In this document: positions 32,880 through 41,895 of the stretch, piece after piece
Position numbering within the stretch: the first letter of the stretch is position 1
Layout of the letters: each line of letters opens with the position of its first letter
From: CAWHMN01 sp051001135
GTDB taxonomy: Bacteria > Acidobacteriota > Terriglobia > Terriglobales > Acidobacteriaceae
DNA: 56,130 bases
Assembly (NCBI GenBank): GCA_051001135.1
Contig: JBPCNO010000061.1
Span: 1 to 56,130 of the forward strand
Direction: 5' to 3'
Position numbers and translations under genes: made by a program
The notes under the pieces: generated by a model
Database searches by the model: none
What the model saw: the letters and a program-made list of their open reading frames with translations, nothing else
What the model was told of the DNA's origin: nothing

Positions 32880-35582
32880 ATGATGTGGCGAATAGTGCTG
32901 ATGCTGGGATGCCTGCTGTCGCTAGTGCCGCTCGAGGCCCATGCCGGAGTGCAGACCACGATGGTCGCGGGCACGGTTTACAGGGCCGACGGAAACGCGG
33001 CGGCAGGAACGTTGATCGTGAGCTGGCCGCCGTTTGTGACGGCTGAGGGCGAAGCCGTCGCTGCGGGGACGACGACGGTCCAGATCGGAACAAATGGGGG
33101 AATAAGCCTGGCGCTCGCTCCGAACGAGGGAGCAACGCCAGCGGGCAGCTACTACACGGCGGTTTACCACCTGAACGATGGAACGGTGAACAAGGAGTAC
33201 TGGCTGGTACCGCAAGTACCGAACGCAACGCTGGCGGTAATTCGCGCGAAGGTGGTTCCAGCGGCGGTAGCGGTTCCGATGACTGGAACGGGGTCGGTTT
33301 CGGCGGTGTACCAGCTTATGAGCGGGAATTTCCTGCCGCTGGGTGGGGGGACGCTGAATGGTCCCTTGACTCTGAATGCGCAGCCGACCCTGGCATTGCA
33401 GGCGGTGAGCAAGAGCTATGTGGACACGGCTCTGGGCGGGATCAGCGCAACTTCGCTGGGAGCGCTTCCGCTGGCTGGGGGTACGGTGAGCGGCGACATC
33501 GTCGCGAAGGACGGAACCCCAATGGCGTCACAGGCATATGTAGCGCAGCACGCTACGGGCGCCACGGCTTCGGGGGCAATGGGCGCAGTGCAGATCAACA
33601 ACGGCAAAGGGGCGCTAGGCACCGATTCCGGTCTGATGATGGATACGACCAACCACATTCTCAACATTCCCGGCCAGATAACGATGGGCTCGGAGGAGAA
33701 TGCGCCGCGCGGTGTCTACGACCCGATGAACCCGAAGTATGCGGGGGGTCTGGGAAATGCGACGACTGCGGCGCAGCAGCAGGCGGCCATTCAGGCGGCG
33801 CTCGACCAGGCAGCCTGCGACGAGAAGGACGGCAAGATAAGCGGCGCCGATGTGATTTATCCGGCAGGCATCAACTCCGGCATCAGCGAACTGATGGTGC
33901 ACTCCGGGATTACCTTCAAGTGCTCGACGATTCAGGGTATTTTCGGCGGGGCTTGCCAGCTCTACGAGTCGGCGCCGTTTCCCCCAGTTCCCACGCCCAC
34001 AACCGGGCATGTGATGATCCGGTTGGACTTCACGAATCACGGTATGTGCCATGGCGTCGATACGGCATTCGGCGGCGCCAATGCGTCGGTAATCGGCTTT
34101 GGCTTTAGCGGTGAAGACGGGGTCGGCGGCCTGGATGAGGGCTTGCGCGCCTACGATATTCACGATTATGTGGCCCACAATAGCTTCAATGCCTTCGGAG
34201 GCCCAGCGGTAGAGATGAGCGGCGCTCCGGGCGACGGAGTGGCTGAGTGGAACTATATTCAGAACTCGCCGAAGTTCTATATTGAGAATCCCACGGTCAT
34301 CCCTCCAGACGGCGCGTTTGTCGCTGCTTTGGAATGTGACGGGGAGGATAGCACCTGCAACAACAACGAAGTCTCAACCGGTTCTGTGCAGTCGCACGGC
34401 GGGGCCCGGCAAGCCAACTATCCTCACGTAGCAGCGATGCTGGTGGATGGCGGCTCGGCAAGGATCAACAACAACTTCGTTCAAGTTTCGGACGTAGGTT
34501 TGGTCGTGAACTGCTGCGCAGCAGGCAGCCAGATCAATGGACTGCGCGCCGATCTCATGGCGGGCGCGGCTATCTACATGGCGGGCGGCGGTAACGTGCT
34601 GACCGGCATCGACATCAACCAACCGTGCGAAGATCCGGCATGGGTGGACCCTACCACCCACGTGAGCGGATGTCACGCGATTGAATCTACCGCGATCAAC
34701 ACCTTTAGCGGCGTTTCGGTCGGTCCATTCAGCGGCTTTGGTTCCTCCTATATGGGCGCAATGTTCAGTGCGGACCAGGGAAACTTCAACAGCTACACCA
34801 ACAACTACCCGCTGGATGCTTATGGCAACGGAGCGAACTTCAGCAATGCGGGCGATCTCTATGGCAACAGCGCACCTGCAGGGGCGCAGCAGATCACGAC
34901 CAGTTGCAGCTTTAGCGGGCAGACTGCGATCCAGGTGAACGGTTGCGCGCATATCCAGTTGACGGACGCCGCGCCGATCAATGTGCAGTGGTTCTATGGC
35001 ATAGGAGACGGCAAGACCATCACGCTGGAGGGCACGGCCAACGACACGCTGGTCAACACGAATGGATCACTCTACGGCGCAGTGGGCGTAGAGACCTGCT
35101 CTGGCGCGAACGTACAGCTCGGCAGTGGAGCGCTGGAGTTCTTCTATACCACCCGCGACCATGTGTTGCACCAGATTTGCGGCGGCGGAACGAGCGGAGG
35201 GCAGACGACGCCGCCGAGCACGACCGACCCGCAGTTCAGCGCCAACGGCAATGGCGAGGCCGAGTTGCTGAGTGGGACCGCAAGTGTGGGAACGATCTTG
35301 ACGATGAATCACAACAATCACAACTGGTACTGGTACTGCACGGATGGCACGGGATGCGGGGTCTTCGACACAGGCAACGGCCTGCAGTTGATGCAGCTGA
35401 AAACGGCGGGGAGTACGCCGTATGTTGCGACGGGCGTGGTGGCGCTCTCGGAGGGAACCCCGGCGTCCTCGACGCCGGCGGGCGGATGCGTAGCGAATTC
35501 GGTGTGGGCGGACGACAGCTATCTCTATCACTGCTCGGCAGATGGTGTGACTGTCAAGCGGGTGGCGCTGGGTAGTTTTTAG
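32880..35582 (+). CDS. Secreted fibre/beta-helix-like protein in the phage-derived cluster
   Basis: A 900-residue protein. It starts with a clear Sec signal peptide, MMWRIVLMLGCLLSLVPLEA followed by HAG, with AGGAG upstream of ATG 32880. The N-terminal quarter is beta-rich. Residues about 150-230 carry phage tail-fibre-type repeats (LPLGGGTLNGPLTLNA, SKSYVDTAL, LPLAGGTVSGDIVAKDGTP). The long middle (Asn/Gly-rich, with Cys pairs such as ECDGEDSTCNNNEV and NCCAAGSQ) resembles a right-handed beta-helix or pectate-lyase-like stalk. The end has paired Cys (YWYCTDGTGCGVF). A signal peptide is not normal for a cytoplasmically assembled tail fibre, so it may be a surface protein of the cell or of released particles. 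Function is not proven. Confidence 0.72.
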   Translation: MMWRIVLMLGCLLSLVPLEAHAGVQTTMVAGTVYRADGNAAAGTLIVSWPPFVTAEGEAVAAGTTTVQIGTNGGISLALAPNEGATPAGSYYTAVYHLNDGTVNKEYWLVPQVPNATLAVIRAKVVPAAVAVPMTGTGSVSAVYQLMSGNFLPLGGGTLNGPLTLNAQPTLALQAVSKSYVDTALGGISATSLGALPLAGGTVSGDIVAKDGTPMASQAYVAQHATGATASGAMGAVQINNGKGALGTDSGLMMDTTNHILNIPGQITMGSEENAPRGVYDPMNPKYAGGLGNATTAAQQQAAIQAALDQAACDEKDGKISGADVIYPAGINSGISELMVHSGITFKCSTIQGIFGGACQLYESAPFPPVPTPTTGHVMIRLDFTNHGMCHGVDTAFGGANASVIGFGFSGEDGVGGLDEGLRAYDIHDYVAHNSFNAFGGPAVEMSGAPGDGVAEWNYIQNSPKFYIENPTVIPPDGAFVAALECDGEDSTCNNNEVSTGSVQSHGGARQANYPHVAAMLVDGGSARINNNFVQVSDVGLVVNCCAAGSQINGLRADLMAGAAIYMAGGGNVLTGIDINQPCEDPAWVDPTTHVSGCHAIESTAINTFSGVSVGPFSGFGSSYMGAMFSADQGNFNSYTNNYPLDAYGNGANFSNAGDLYGNSAPAGAQQITTSCSFSGQTAIQVNGCAHIQLTDAAPINVQWFYGIGDGKTITLEGTANDTLVNTNGSLYGAVGVETCSGANVQLGSGALEFFYTTRDHVLHQICGGGTSGGQTTPPSTTDPQFSANGNGEAELLSGTASVGTILTMNHNNHNWYWYCTDGTGCGVFDTGNGLQLMQLKTAGSTPYVATGVVALSEGTPASSTPAGGCVANSVWADDSYLYHCSADGVTVKRVALGSF

Positions 35583-35619
35583 AGGCGGCAGTTCAGCGAG
35601 GCAGCGGATTCGCAAGCCA

Positions 35620-35648
35620 GCGGTGGGGCGGAGGCTCCGCCGCTTTTG
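35620..35648 (+). terminator. GC hairpin with short T-run
   Basis: A GC-rich stem in 'ggcggaggctccgccgc' is followed by 'tttt', between the fibre-like gene and the holin-like gene. It is a weak terminator candidate that would lower, not abolish, read-through. Confidence 0.5.
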
Positions 35649-35664
35649 TTTGGAGGCAGCAAGG

Positions 35665-35886
35665 ATGGGCGATTGGACGGTGTGGGTGAAGGGCGTTGCG
35701 GCAGCGGTGATCGGCGGCGGCGCCAGCGCGTTGGCAGTGGCGCTGGGCGCGCCGGAGATGCTGACCGGAGCCCATGGCACGGGCTGGTCGCTGTTACGGA
35801 TGAGTGCAGTGGGAGCGGCGCTGAGTGCAGCGGCGTATCTGAAGAAGAGCCCGCTGCCAACAGCGGGTGCGGAGGAGCAAAAGTAA
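35665..35886 (+). CDS. Holin-like small membrane protein
   Basis: A 73-residue protein with two hydrophobic segments: VKGVAAAVIGGGASALAVAL and SLLRMSAVGAALSAAAYL. A charged C-terminal tail (KKSPLPTAGAEEQK) follows. GGAGG precedes ATG 35665. Size, two membrane segments and phage-cluster context suggest a holin that would open the inner membrane, but sequence alone cannot separate this from any small membrane protein. The stop overlaps the next start by one base. Confidence 0.55.
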   Translation: MGDWTVWVKGVAAAVIGGGASALAVALGAPEMLTGAHGTGWSLLRMSAVGAALSAAAYLKKSPLPTAGAEEQK

Positions 35887-36239
35887 TGGCGGGATCGACG
35901 ACATTTGGATTTGTTTGCATGGAGCATTTCTTTGCCTCGGCCTTTCACGATTTGCAGAAGGCCTTGCAGTTTGCCGAACGCGTGGGCGCCAAGGTGGAGT
36001 CAGAGGCGGGAACGGTGGAGGCGATCACGGCTTTGCTACCGAACGGCAACACCGCGGTGGTACTGGAGCGGGCGGCATTTGCGGCGCTGGGGCTGGTGCT
36101 GAATGCTGCGAATGCGGCGAGCGCGGCGGTAGGGCAAGACGGGGTGAATCTGAAGCTGGATGCGGCGATGGTGGCGGCGTTCCGGGAGCTGATCGCGGGT
36201 TCAAAGAGCGAACTGGAAGCGCTTGGCTACAAGCTCTAG
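35886..36239 (+). CDS. Alanine-rich helical protein of the phage-derived cluster
   Basis: A 117-residue protein whose ATG overlaps the previous TAA by one base, so it is co-translated with the holin-like gene. The N-terminus is MAGSTTFGFVCMEHFFASAF; the remainder is mostly helical and Ala-rich (FAALGLVLNAANAASAAVG). No domain is recognised, and it is not a peptidase by any motif I can see. The next gene is the terminase. Confidence 0.6.
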   Translation: MAGSTTFGFVCMEHFFASAFHDLQKALQFAERVGAKVESEAGTVEAITALLPNGNTAVVLERAAFAALGLVLNAANAASAAVGQDGVNLKLDAAMVAAFRELIAGSKSELEALGYKL

Positions 36240-36288
36240 GGCAGTTTCGAGGTCAGAAAGCAAACGCAGATCAGGAAGTGTTGGGGAA

Positions 36289-37773
36289 ATGAACGATGGG
36301 CGTTGTTTCAGCGGGGACCTGGATGAGTTGGTGGGCATTGGGCGCATCTTCGACGAACGGCCAGCGAGCCTGGAGGGCCGTACGGCGGGGGTGTTTTTGG
36401 CGGAGACGCTGTTGAAGGTGAGAACCCGCACGGGAGCATGCCAGGCGCTGATACCAAACCGGGTTCAGCGTGAGTTCGAGCGCATGCGCGGACGGCAGAA
36501 CGTGGTGCTGAAGGCGCGGCAGGTGGGGATCAGCACCTGGGTGGCAGCGCGGTTTTTTCTGAAGACGATCACCCAACCGGGGACGTTGACAGTGGAGATC
36601 GCGCATACACAGGAGGCAGCGGAGGAGATCTTCCGCATTGTGCACCGGTTCTACAGCGAGTTGCCGGAGGTATTGCGAGCCGGAGCGCTGAAGACGTCGC
36701 GCGCGAACGCCCGATCACTGGTGTTTCCCATGCTGGACAGCGAATACCGGGTGGAGTCGGCGGCCGATCCGAATGCGGGGCGCGGATTGACCATCCAGAA
36801 CCTGCACTGCTCGGAGGTGGCGCGATGGCCGGGCGAGGCGGAAGCGATCCTCGCCGGGTTGCGCGCGTCCATGACTGGAGAAGCAGAGGTGGTGTTGGAG
36901 TCCACCGCAAACGGGGCGTATGGATGCTTCTACGAGGAGTGGACACGCGCGGAAGGAAACGGGGCGGTGCGTCACTTCTTCCCCTGGTGGTGGGAGGAGA
37001 GTTATCGACTGTCACAAGGAGCCGAGGCGTTAACGGAGGAAGAGCTGCGACTGGCGAACGAGCATTGTCTCCATGCGGAGCAGATCGCGTTTCGTCGAAG
37101 GCTGCGGACGCAGTTCGGGCCGTTGGCGCGGCAGGAGTATCCGGAGACGGCGCACGACTGCTTCCTGAGCAGCGGCAGCGGGGTGTTCGACGCAGACGCG
37201 ATCGATGGCAGGATGCGCGCGCTGCCGCCGGCGACGGCGCGATGGAACGGCGAGCTATTGACGTGGTATCCGCCGATGGCGAGTCGCGAGTATCTGGTGG
37301 CGGTGGATCCGGCGGGGGGCGGTAGCGAGGGAGACTTCGCCGCGATGCAGGTGGTGGATCTTGGTACGGGGTTACAGTGTGCGGAGTTCCGGGGCAAGGC
37401 CGGATTGCTGGAAGTAGCGGAGAGGGCGGCGGCGCTGGCACGGGAGTACAACGGAGCCCTGCTGGCGGTGGAACGGAACAACCATGGCGCGGGGGTGCTG
37501 GCGTATCTCCATAGCGTGTGCCGCTATGGACGGTTGTACCAGCAGGAGGGGCAGGATGGCTGGTTGACATCGACAGTGACACGCCCGAGGATGCTGAGCC
37601 AATTGGCGCGGGTACTGGCGGAGCAGCCGGAGGTATGGATGAGCGAGCGGTTGCTGGGGGAGTTGAAGACCTTTGTGCGGGACGCGAAGGGACATACCGG
37701 CGCGGCGGCCGGACAGCACGACGATTGCGTGATGGCCATGGCGATGGCCATGGCGATCCGAGCCGAGTGCTGA
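36289..37773 (+). CDS. Phage terminase large subunit
   Basis: DNA-packaging motor and nuclease of 494 residues. The ATPase half has a Walker A-like segment LKARQVGISTWVA near residue 70 and the coupling region TIQNLHCSEVARWPG, which holds the Walker B acidic residue. The nuclease half shows acidic residues in LVAVDPAGGGSEGDFAAMQ, in LLAVERNNHGAGVL, and in the C-terminal HDDCVMAMAMAMA, giving a complete RNase H-like active site. ATG 36289 follows GGGGAA; frames opened further upstream overlap the previous gene. An intact motor is important evidence that this cluster is not decayed. Confidence 0.93.
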   Translation: MNDGRCFSGDLDELVGIGRIFDERPASLEGRTAGVFLAETLLKVRTRTGACQALIPNRVQREFERMRGRQNVVLKARQVGISTWVAARFFLKTITQPGTLTVEIAHTQEAAEEIFRIVHRFYSELPEVLRAGALKTSRANARSLVFPMLDSEYRVESAADPNAGRGLTIQNLHCSEVARWPGEAEAILAGLRASMTGEAEVVLESTANGAYGCFYEEWTRAEGNGAVRHFFPWWWEESYRLSQGAEALTEEELRLANEHCLHAEQIAFRRRLRTQFGPLARQEYPETAHDCFLSSGSGVFDADAIDGRMRALPPATARWNGELLTWYPPMASREYLVAVDPAGGGSEGDFAAMQVVDLGTGLQCAEFRGKAGLLEVAERAAALAREYNGALLAVERNNHGAGVLAYLHSVCRYGRLYQQEGQDGWLTSTVTRPRMLSQLARVLAEQPEVWMSERLLGELKTFVRDAKGHTGAAAGQHDDCVMAMAMAMAIRAEC

Positions 37774-37821
37774 GACTCTGCGCTTGTCTGCGCTCCCTCA
37801 TAAATACGGATGAACTGTTGT

Positions 37822-37935
37822 GGTCTCCCAACCTTCACTCCCAAGGGCGTCGCTCAGGATGGGGCACCCGAGTCCGTGGGGGGATTGAGGAACGGCCCCA
37901 CCCTAGCTTCGCTAGAATGGGGCACCCGGGTTTGT
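37822..37935. repeat. Dispersed intergenic repeat with hairpin, copy 2
   Basis: A composite of the 18-base core seen at 15237-15254 ('ctcaggatggggcacccg' at 37853-37870), an imperfect hairpin 'gccccaccctagcttcgcta' and following bases (37895-37923), and a second 'ggggcacccg'. It sits between terminase and the HipA-like gene, exactly where the insert begins. Confidence 0.75.
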
Positions 37936-38039
37936 GGCATGCGTTGGCGTGAGATCACAGCGCGTCGCGGCGTTCAGGGTGAGGCGCCCGCCGGGATGGC
38001 GCAGCGGGATAGAATGCGCTGGAGCGGGGGCGACGGAGC

Positions 38040-38921
38040 GTGGCGGTGCTGGCGGTGCAACAGATCCGGGCGATGCGGGGCGGCGCGCAGAGCCACCTGA
38101 TGCTGGGCGCGGACGAACATCTGTACGTGGTGAAGTTCCAGAACAACCCGCAGCATCCGCGGGTGCTGGCGAATGAGTATCTGGCGACGCGGCTGGCGGA
38201 GGCGGTGGGGCTGACGGTGCCGCGGTGCGATGTGGTGGAGGTGACGGATTGGCTGGTCTCCAACACGCCGGAGCTGCGGATGCAGCAGACCGGCCCGGAG
38301 GTGCGCTGCCGGCCAGGCCTGCAGTTCGGATCGCGATTCGTGGGTGGGTTGATGCCCGGACAGGTGGTGGATTATCTGCCGGAATCGCAACTGATGGAGA
38401 TCAAGAACCTGCGGGAGTTTGCGGGAATGCTGGTGATGGATAAATGGACATGCAACGTAAACGGGCGGCAGGCGGTCTTCGGCAAGAAGGCGCGCGGGCG
38501 ACGGTACACGGCGACCTTCATCGACCAGGGATACTGCTTCAATGCGGGGGAGTGGCGGCTGATCGATACGCCGCTGCGTGGTGTGTTCCCGCGCAATCTG
38601 GTGTACGAGTCGGTGACCGGATGGGACAGCTTTGAGCCATGGCTAAGCAGGGTGGAGATCATGGATGCGGCGGTGCTATGGACCATCGCGGAACAGGTGC
38701 CTCCGGAGTGGTACGGCGGTGACATTGGAGAGATGGAGCGGCTGGTGGAACAACTGCTGGAGCGGCGGCAGCGGATTCGAGAGCTGATCGATGGCTTTCG
38801 AGCATCCCACCGGCTGCCGTTTCCGTTCTGGGGGAGAGCAGGGTTGGCGCTCCATTTTGGAGCTAGATTCCCGGAAGCGGAGTGGGAGATCAAAACGGGC
38901 GCGGGCAAGATGGTGATGTAG
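38040..38921 (+). CDS. HipA-like kinase
   Basis: A 293-residue protein with the short HipA-like kinase architecture. An N-terminal ATP-binding lobe has the Lys of YVVKFQNNPQH and the Glu of ANEYLATRLAEAVG. The catalytic lobe has DKWTCNVNGRQAVF (Asp then Asn, like the HipA catalytic loop) and FIDQGYCF as the metal-binding Asp. All key positions are present, so it may be an active Ser/Thr kinase, as in HipA, which phosphorylates GltX. It lacks the extra N-terminal subdomain of classical HipA and has no HipB beside it; instead the next gene is a DUF3037 protein. GTG 38040 follows GACGGAGC. Confidence 0.78.
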   Translation: MAVLAVQQIRAMRGGAQSHLMLGADEHLYVVKFQNNPQHPRVLANEYLATRLAEAVGLTVPRCDVVEVTDWLVSNTPELRMQQTGPEVRCRPGLQFGSRFVGGLMPGQVVDYLPESQLMEIKNLREFAGMLVMDKWTCNVNGRQAVFGKKARGRRYTATFIDQGYCFNAGEWRLIDTPLRGVFPRNLVYESVTGWDSFEPWLSRVEIMDAAVLWTIAEQVPPEWYGGDIGEMERLVEQLLERRQRIRELIDGFRASHRLPFPFWGRAGLALHFGARFPEAEWEIKTGAGKMVM

Positions 38922-38976
38922 GAAAAGATGGGGAGCGGGCGGAGAATGGCCGAGAATGAGGGGGGAGGCGAGGGTG

Positions 38977-39801
38977 GTGAAGCGAAGTCCGTGTGAGTTC
39001 TCGCTGATCCGGTATGTGCCGGACCCGGTGAAGAACGAGTTCGTCAACATCGGCGTGCTACTCCGCAGCCGGGGAGAGACGCGTGAGGCGGCGGTGCGTT
39101 TTACGCGGGACTGGAGCCGGGTTCGATGCATCGATCCGGAGGTGGATACCGCCATGCTGGAGGCGCTGGAGGGCGAGGTACAGCGGCGGCTCTCGGAGGC
39201 GGGAGAGGATGGGCCACCAGTGCTTGGGGCATTGCAAGATTCGTTTTCGAATGCGGTCCAGGTGACGGAAGCAAAGGCCTGCCTGGCGGAATCCTTTGCG
39301 ACAGAGATGGAAGGGCTCATGCGCTTGTACGTGGAAGCGCAACGGCGCAAACGGGCGGCGAAGAGCACGGGGAGACAGGCGATCCATGCCAAGATGCGCA
39401 CGCGATTTGAGCGCGCCGGAGTATGGGCGCTGATGCAGAAGCGGATAGGCGCGGCGAAATACACGCGTGCCGGCGACGCGCTGAAGATCGATTGCGGGTA
39501 TCGGCCGAATGGGGTGATCCGGATGTTCCAGGCGGTTTCACTCGGAGGCGATGCGGAGGCGGCAAAGGTTCTGGCATTTTCGCGGGCGGATCTGGAGGCG
39601 GGCGTGCTGCGGGTAGAGCGCGCCGAGTTGGAGTTGACCGCCGTGGTGGAGCCGCTGCGAGAGATTGCGGGCGAAGAGACGGACGCGGTGGAGCAATACC
39701 GTTTCGGGGTGGAGACGATGGAACGGCACCGGATCAGAGTACTGACGACGACAGATCTGGAACGGGTGGCGGAGACAGCGAGGCGGGAGCTGCGGGTATA
39801 G
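38977..39801 (+). CDS. DUF3037 protein paired with the HipA-like kinase
   Basis: A protein of about 274 residues. The N-terminus has the DUF3037 pattern FSLIRYVPDPVKNEFVNIGV followed by LLRS. The middle is helical and basic (VEAQRRKRAAKSTGRQAIHA) and the C-terminus ends TTTDLERVAETARREL. I chose GTG 38977, which follows GGGGGAGG by 8 bases; an in-frame ATG at 38956 is possible. HipA-like kinases and DUF3037 proteins are commonly neighbours. Whether this one neutralises the kinase, serves as its substrate or guides it is not known. Confidence 0.76.
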   Translation: MKRSPCEFSLIRYVPDPVKNEFVNIGVLLRSRGETREAAVRFTRDWSRVRCIDPEVDTAMLEALEGEVQRRLSEAGEDGPPVLGALQDSFSNAVQVTEAKACLAESFATEMEGLMRLYVEAQRRKRAAKSTGRQAIHAKMRTRFERAGVWALMQKRIGAAKYTRAGDALKIDCGYRPNGVIRMFQAVSLGGDAEAAKVLAFSRADLEAGVLRVERAELELTAVVEPLREIAGEETDAVEQYRFGVETMERHRIRVLTTTDLERVAETARRELRV

Positions 39802-39826
39802 GGGAGCGATTTTGGGGGAGGAAGAG

Positions 39827-39854
39827 AGGCATGGCCAGGTGGCCATGCCTTTTG
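39827..39854 (+). terminator. Intrinsic terminator after the HipA-like/DUF3037 pair
   Basis: Perfect 10-bp stem 'aggcatggcc'/'ggccatgcct' with a 4-base loop followed by 'tttg'. It closes the two-gene insert before the portal gene. Confidence 0.85.
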
Positions 39855-39993
39855 TGTTGTTGGGATGGGAATACCAAAGCGGTCGATGGAGCGTAGGCGT
39901 CGGAAACCCGCCCATCGCGATTCCACACGGCGAGCGATCGAGGCGAGGCGGCAGAACGATGCAGGCAAGGAATACGGAAGGATGGAGGAAGGC

Positions 39994-41253
39994 ATGAACG
40001 TACGAGAGAACGTACGCACGGTTTGGAAGCGGTTGAATGCGGGAGGCGAGAGCAAGGAGAACATGGTGGCTCCGCGCAAGACGCAGCCGCTTCCGTCCAT
40101 TCTGAGTCCCTATGTGACGGCGGGAAACCTGCTGCCCAAGCCGACGTCGGAGAACCTGAGACGGTTTGCCGAGACACCAGTGGTACGGCGGGCGATCAAC
40201 CTGATCAAGGACCGCGTGGCTTGCATGGATTGGCAGATCAAGCTGAAGCGCACCTATGCGGCGGCCGCAGTTGCGGACGCGGCGGAGAGAGCGTCGGTGT
40301 TGCGGCTTTGCCTGGAGGAGCCGAACGACGGTGACAACTTCCGCACTTTGATTGAACAGGTGCTGGAAGACATGCTGGTAGGCGGCTTTGGCGCCATCGA
40401 GATGGAGCTGACCGGAAGGGCCGAGCAGCCAGTCGCGCTGTGGGCGGTGGATGGCGCGACTATCCGGATCAACCCCAAATGGATGGGCGGCAATGAGGTG
40501 GCGCGGTATGCGCAAGCGGGAATGCTGACCAGCATGGAGAAGGCCATCCCGCTGATGGACGACGAGCTGATGTACATCCGCATGAATCCGCGGACGCATA
40601 CGCCGTTTGGGCTGGGGCCGCTCGAGGTGGCATTCGAAACGGTGAACAGTTTTCTGAGCGCGCATCGGTTTGCGGGCAAGCTGGCAAGCAACGCGGTGGT
40701 GCAGTATGCGCTGTGGCTGAATGAGACCACGCCGGCGCAGCACGACCGGTTGATCCGTTGGTGGCAGGACGAGATTGAAGGCACGGGACGGGTGCCGATT
40801 CTGAGTACCGAGCAGAAGCCGGAGGTGCTGCGCTTTGGGAGCGGCACCGACGCGGACCTGCGATTGAGCTGGCAACAGTTTCTGATACGTATGATCGCCA
40901 ACGCCTTTTCTCTGCCGCCGATGCTGCTGGGCCTGGAGAACGATGTGAATCGGGCGAGCTCCGGCGAGTTCGGAGATGAGGCCTTTCGCAGCGCGATTGT
41001 TCCGGTGGCTCGGCTGCTGGAGCAGCACATCACCCGCGATGTCTTTGGCAAGCGGCTGGGGTGGCGAGAGTTTGAGTTCGAGTTCACCGACCTGCAATCG
41101 CGCGACGAGCTTACGGAGGTACAGATCCAGACCGAGTTGCTGCGGGCGGGCGTGCTGACAGTGAGCGAAGTGCGTGCGATGCGCGGACTGCCGGCACGAT
41201 TGGAGGCGGAGACCATGCTGGGAGGCGCAAAGGAGGAGGCGACGGGAAACTGA
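39994..41253 (+). CDS. Phage portal protein (HK97 type)
   Basis: A 419-residue portal through which DNA enters the head. Family marks include RFAETPVVRRAINLIKDRVA near the N-terminus, LVGGFGAIEMELTGRAEQPV, the segment IYIRMNPRTHTPFGLGPLEV in its local variant, and the C-terminal helical wing LPPMLLGLENDVNRASSGEF. The start ATG 39994 is preceded by GGAGGAAGG; a Met four codons earlier is also possible. The frame is intact and follows the insert's terminator by about 140 bases. Confidence 0.9.
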   Translation: MNVRENVRTVWKRLNAGGESKENMVAPRKTQPLPSILSPYVTAGNLLPKPTSENLRRFAETPVVRRAINLIKDRVACMDWQIKLKRTYAAAAVADAAERASVLRLCLEEPNDGDNFRTLIEQVLEDMLVGGFGAIEMELTGRAEQPVALWAVDGATIRINPKWMGGNEVARYAQAGMLTSMEKAIPLMDDELMYIRMNPRTHTPFGLGPLEVAFETVNSFLSAHRFAGKLASNAVVQYALWLNETTPAQHDRLIRWWQDEIEGTGRVPILSTEQKPEVLRFGSGTDADLRLSWQQFLIRMIANAFSLPPMLLGLENDVNRASSGEFGDEAFRSAIVPVARLLEQHITRDVFGKRLGWREFEFEFTDLQSRDELTEVQIQTELLRAGVLTVSEVRAMRGLPARLEAETMLGGAKEEATGN

Positions 41254-41294
41254 GCGATAGCGGCGAACGGCTGACAGACAAAACGGGAGAGCGA

Positions 41295-41852
41295 ATGAAG
41301 CTACAGGCGATGGCGGTCAACATGCCAGCGGTACGGAACCATCCGAATAGAGTTCCGTTTGAAGGGGTGCTGACCTTTATAGACGTGCCGAGCGATCGAG
41401 CTCCCTCGGGGGCCAAGGGTCATCGGGTGATTCTGACGCGCACGGCGGCAGAGGACGCACTGCCCTCGCTGATGGGCATGGCGGTCGATTACTGCCATGG
41501 GTGGGATGGGCACGATGCGCGCAGGAAGTGCGGAATCATCACGGACGCGAACATCGTGGGCAAGCAGATCCAAGTGGCGGGTTACCTCTTCGGAAGAGAC
41601 TTTCCGGAGGTGGAAGCTCAGATGAAGAAGGCGCCCACCGATGACATGGGGATGAGCTATGAACTGGCGGATGCGCACGTGGAGGACATGCGCGCATCGG
41701 TATGGAAGCTGACGAAGGTGACGTTTACCGGAGCGGCCATCCTGCTGCGGGAGAAGGCGGCTTATAGAGGCACGGACTTCCGGCTGGTGCGCGTATCGGA
41801 GCAGCACCAGCGGGCGAGAGCACTTCAGCCACTGGCGGCGCGTCACGCATGA
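41295..41852 (+). CDS. Probable prohead maturation protease
   Basis: A 185-residue protein in the place where HK97-type clusters put the capsid protease. It has the shape of that fold: FEGVLTFIDVPSD, then LPSLMGMAVDYCHGWDGHDA, GYLFGRDFPEVEAQMKK, DDMGMSYELADAHVED, and WKLTKVTFTGAAILLREKAA near the end. The Ser of GMSYE and the His of DAHVED are candidate catalytic residues, but this is inferred from position only. GGGAGAGCGA precedes ATG 41295. Confidence 0.6.
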   Translation: MKLQAMAVNMPAVRNHPNRVPFEGVLTFIDVPSDRAPSGAKGHRVILTRTAAEDALPSLMGMAVDYCHGWDGHDARRKCGIITDANIVGKQIQVAGYLFGRDFPEVEAQMKKAPTDDMGMSYELADAHVEDMRASVWKLTKVTFTGAAILLREKAAYRGTDFRLVRVSEQHQRARALQPLAARHA

Positions 41853-41895
41853 AGCAGTGAACCTACAGGCGGCGGATTGGGAAAGGACAACAAAG

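Noticed and set aside
32228..32974. 248-codon minus-strand frame opposite the basic small protein
   Set aside because: It is extremely Pro/Ser/Arg-rich, as expected from the complement of a Lys/Ala/Glu-rich gene.
39538..41097. 519-codon minus-strand frame over the DUF3037 and portal genes
   Set aside because: It crosses two well-supported genes and a terminator and has no domain.
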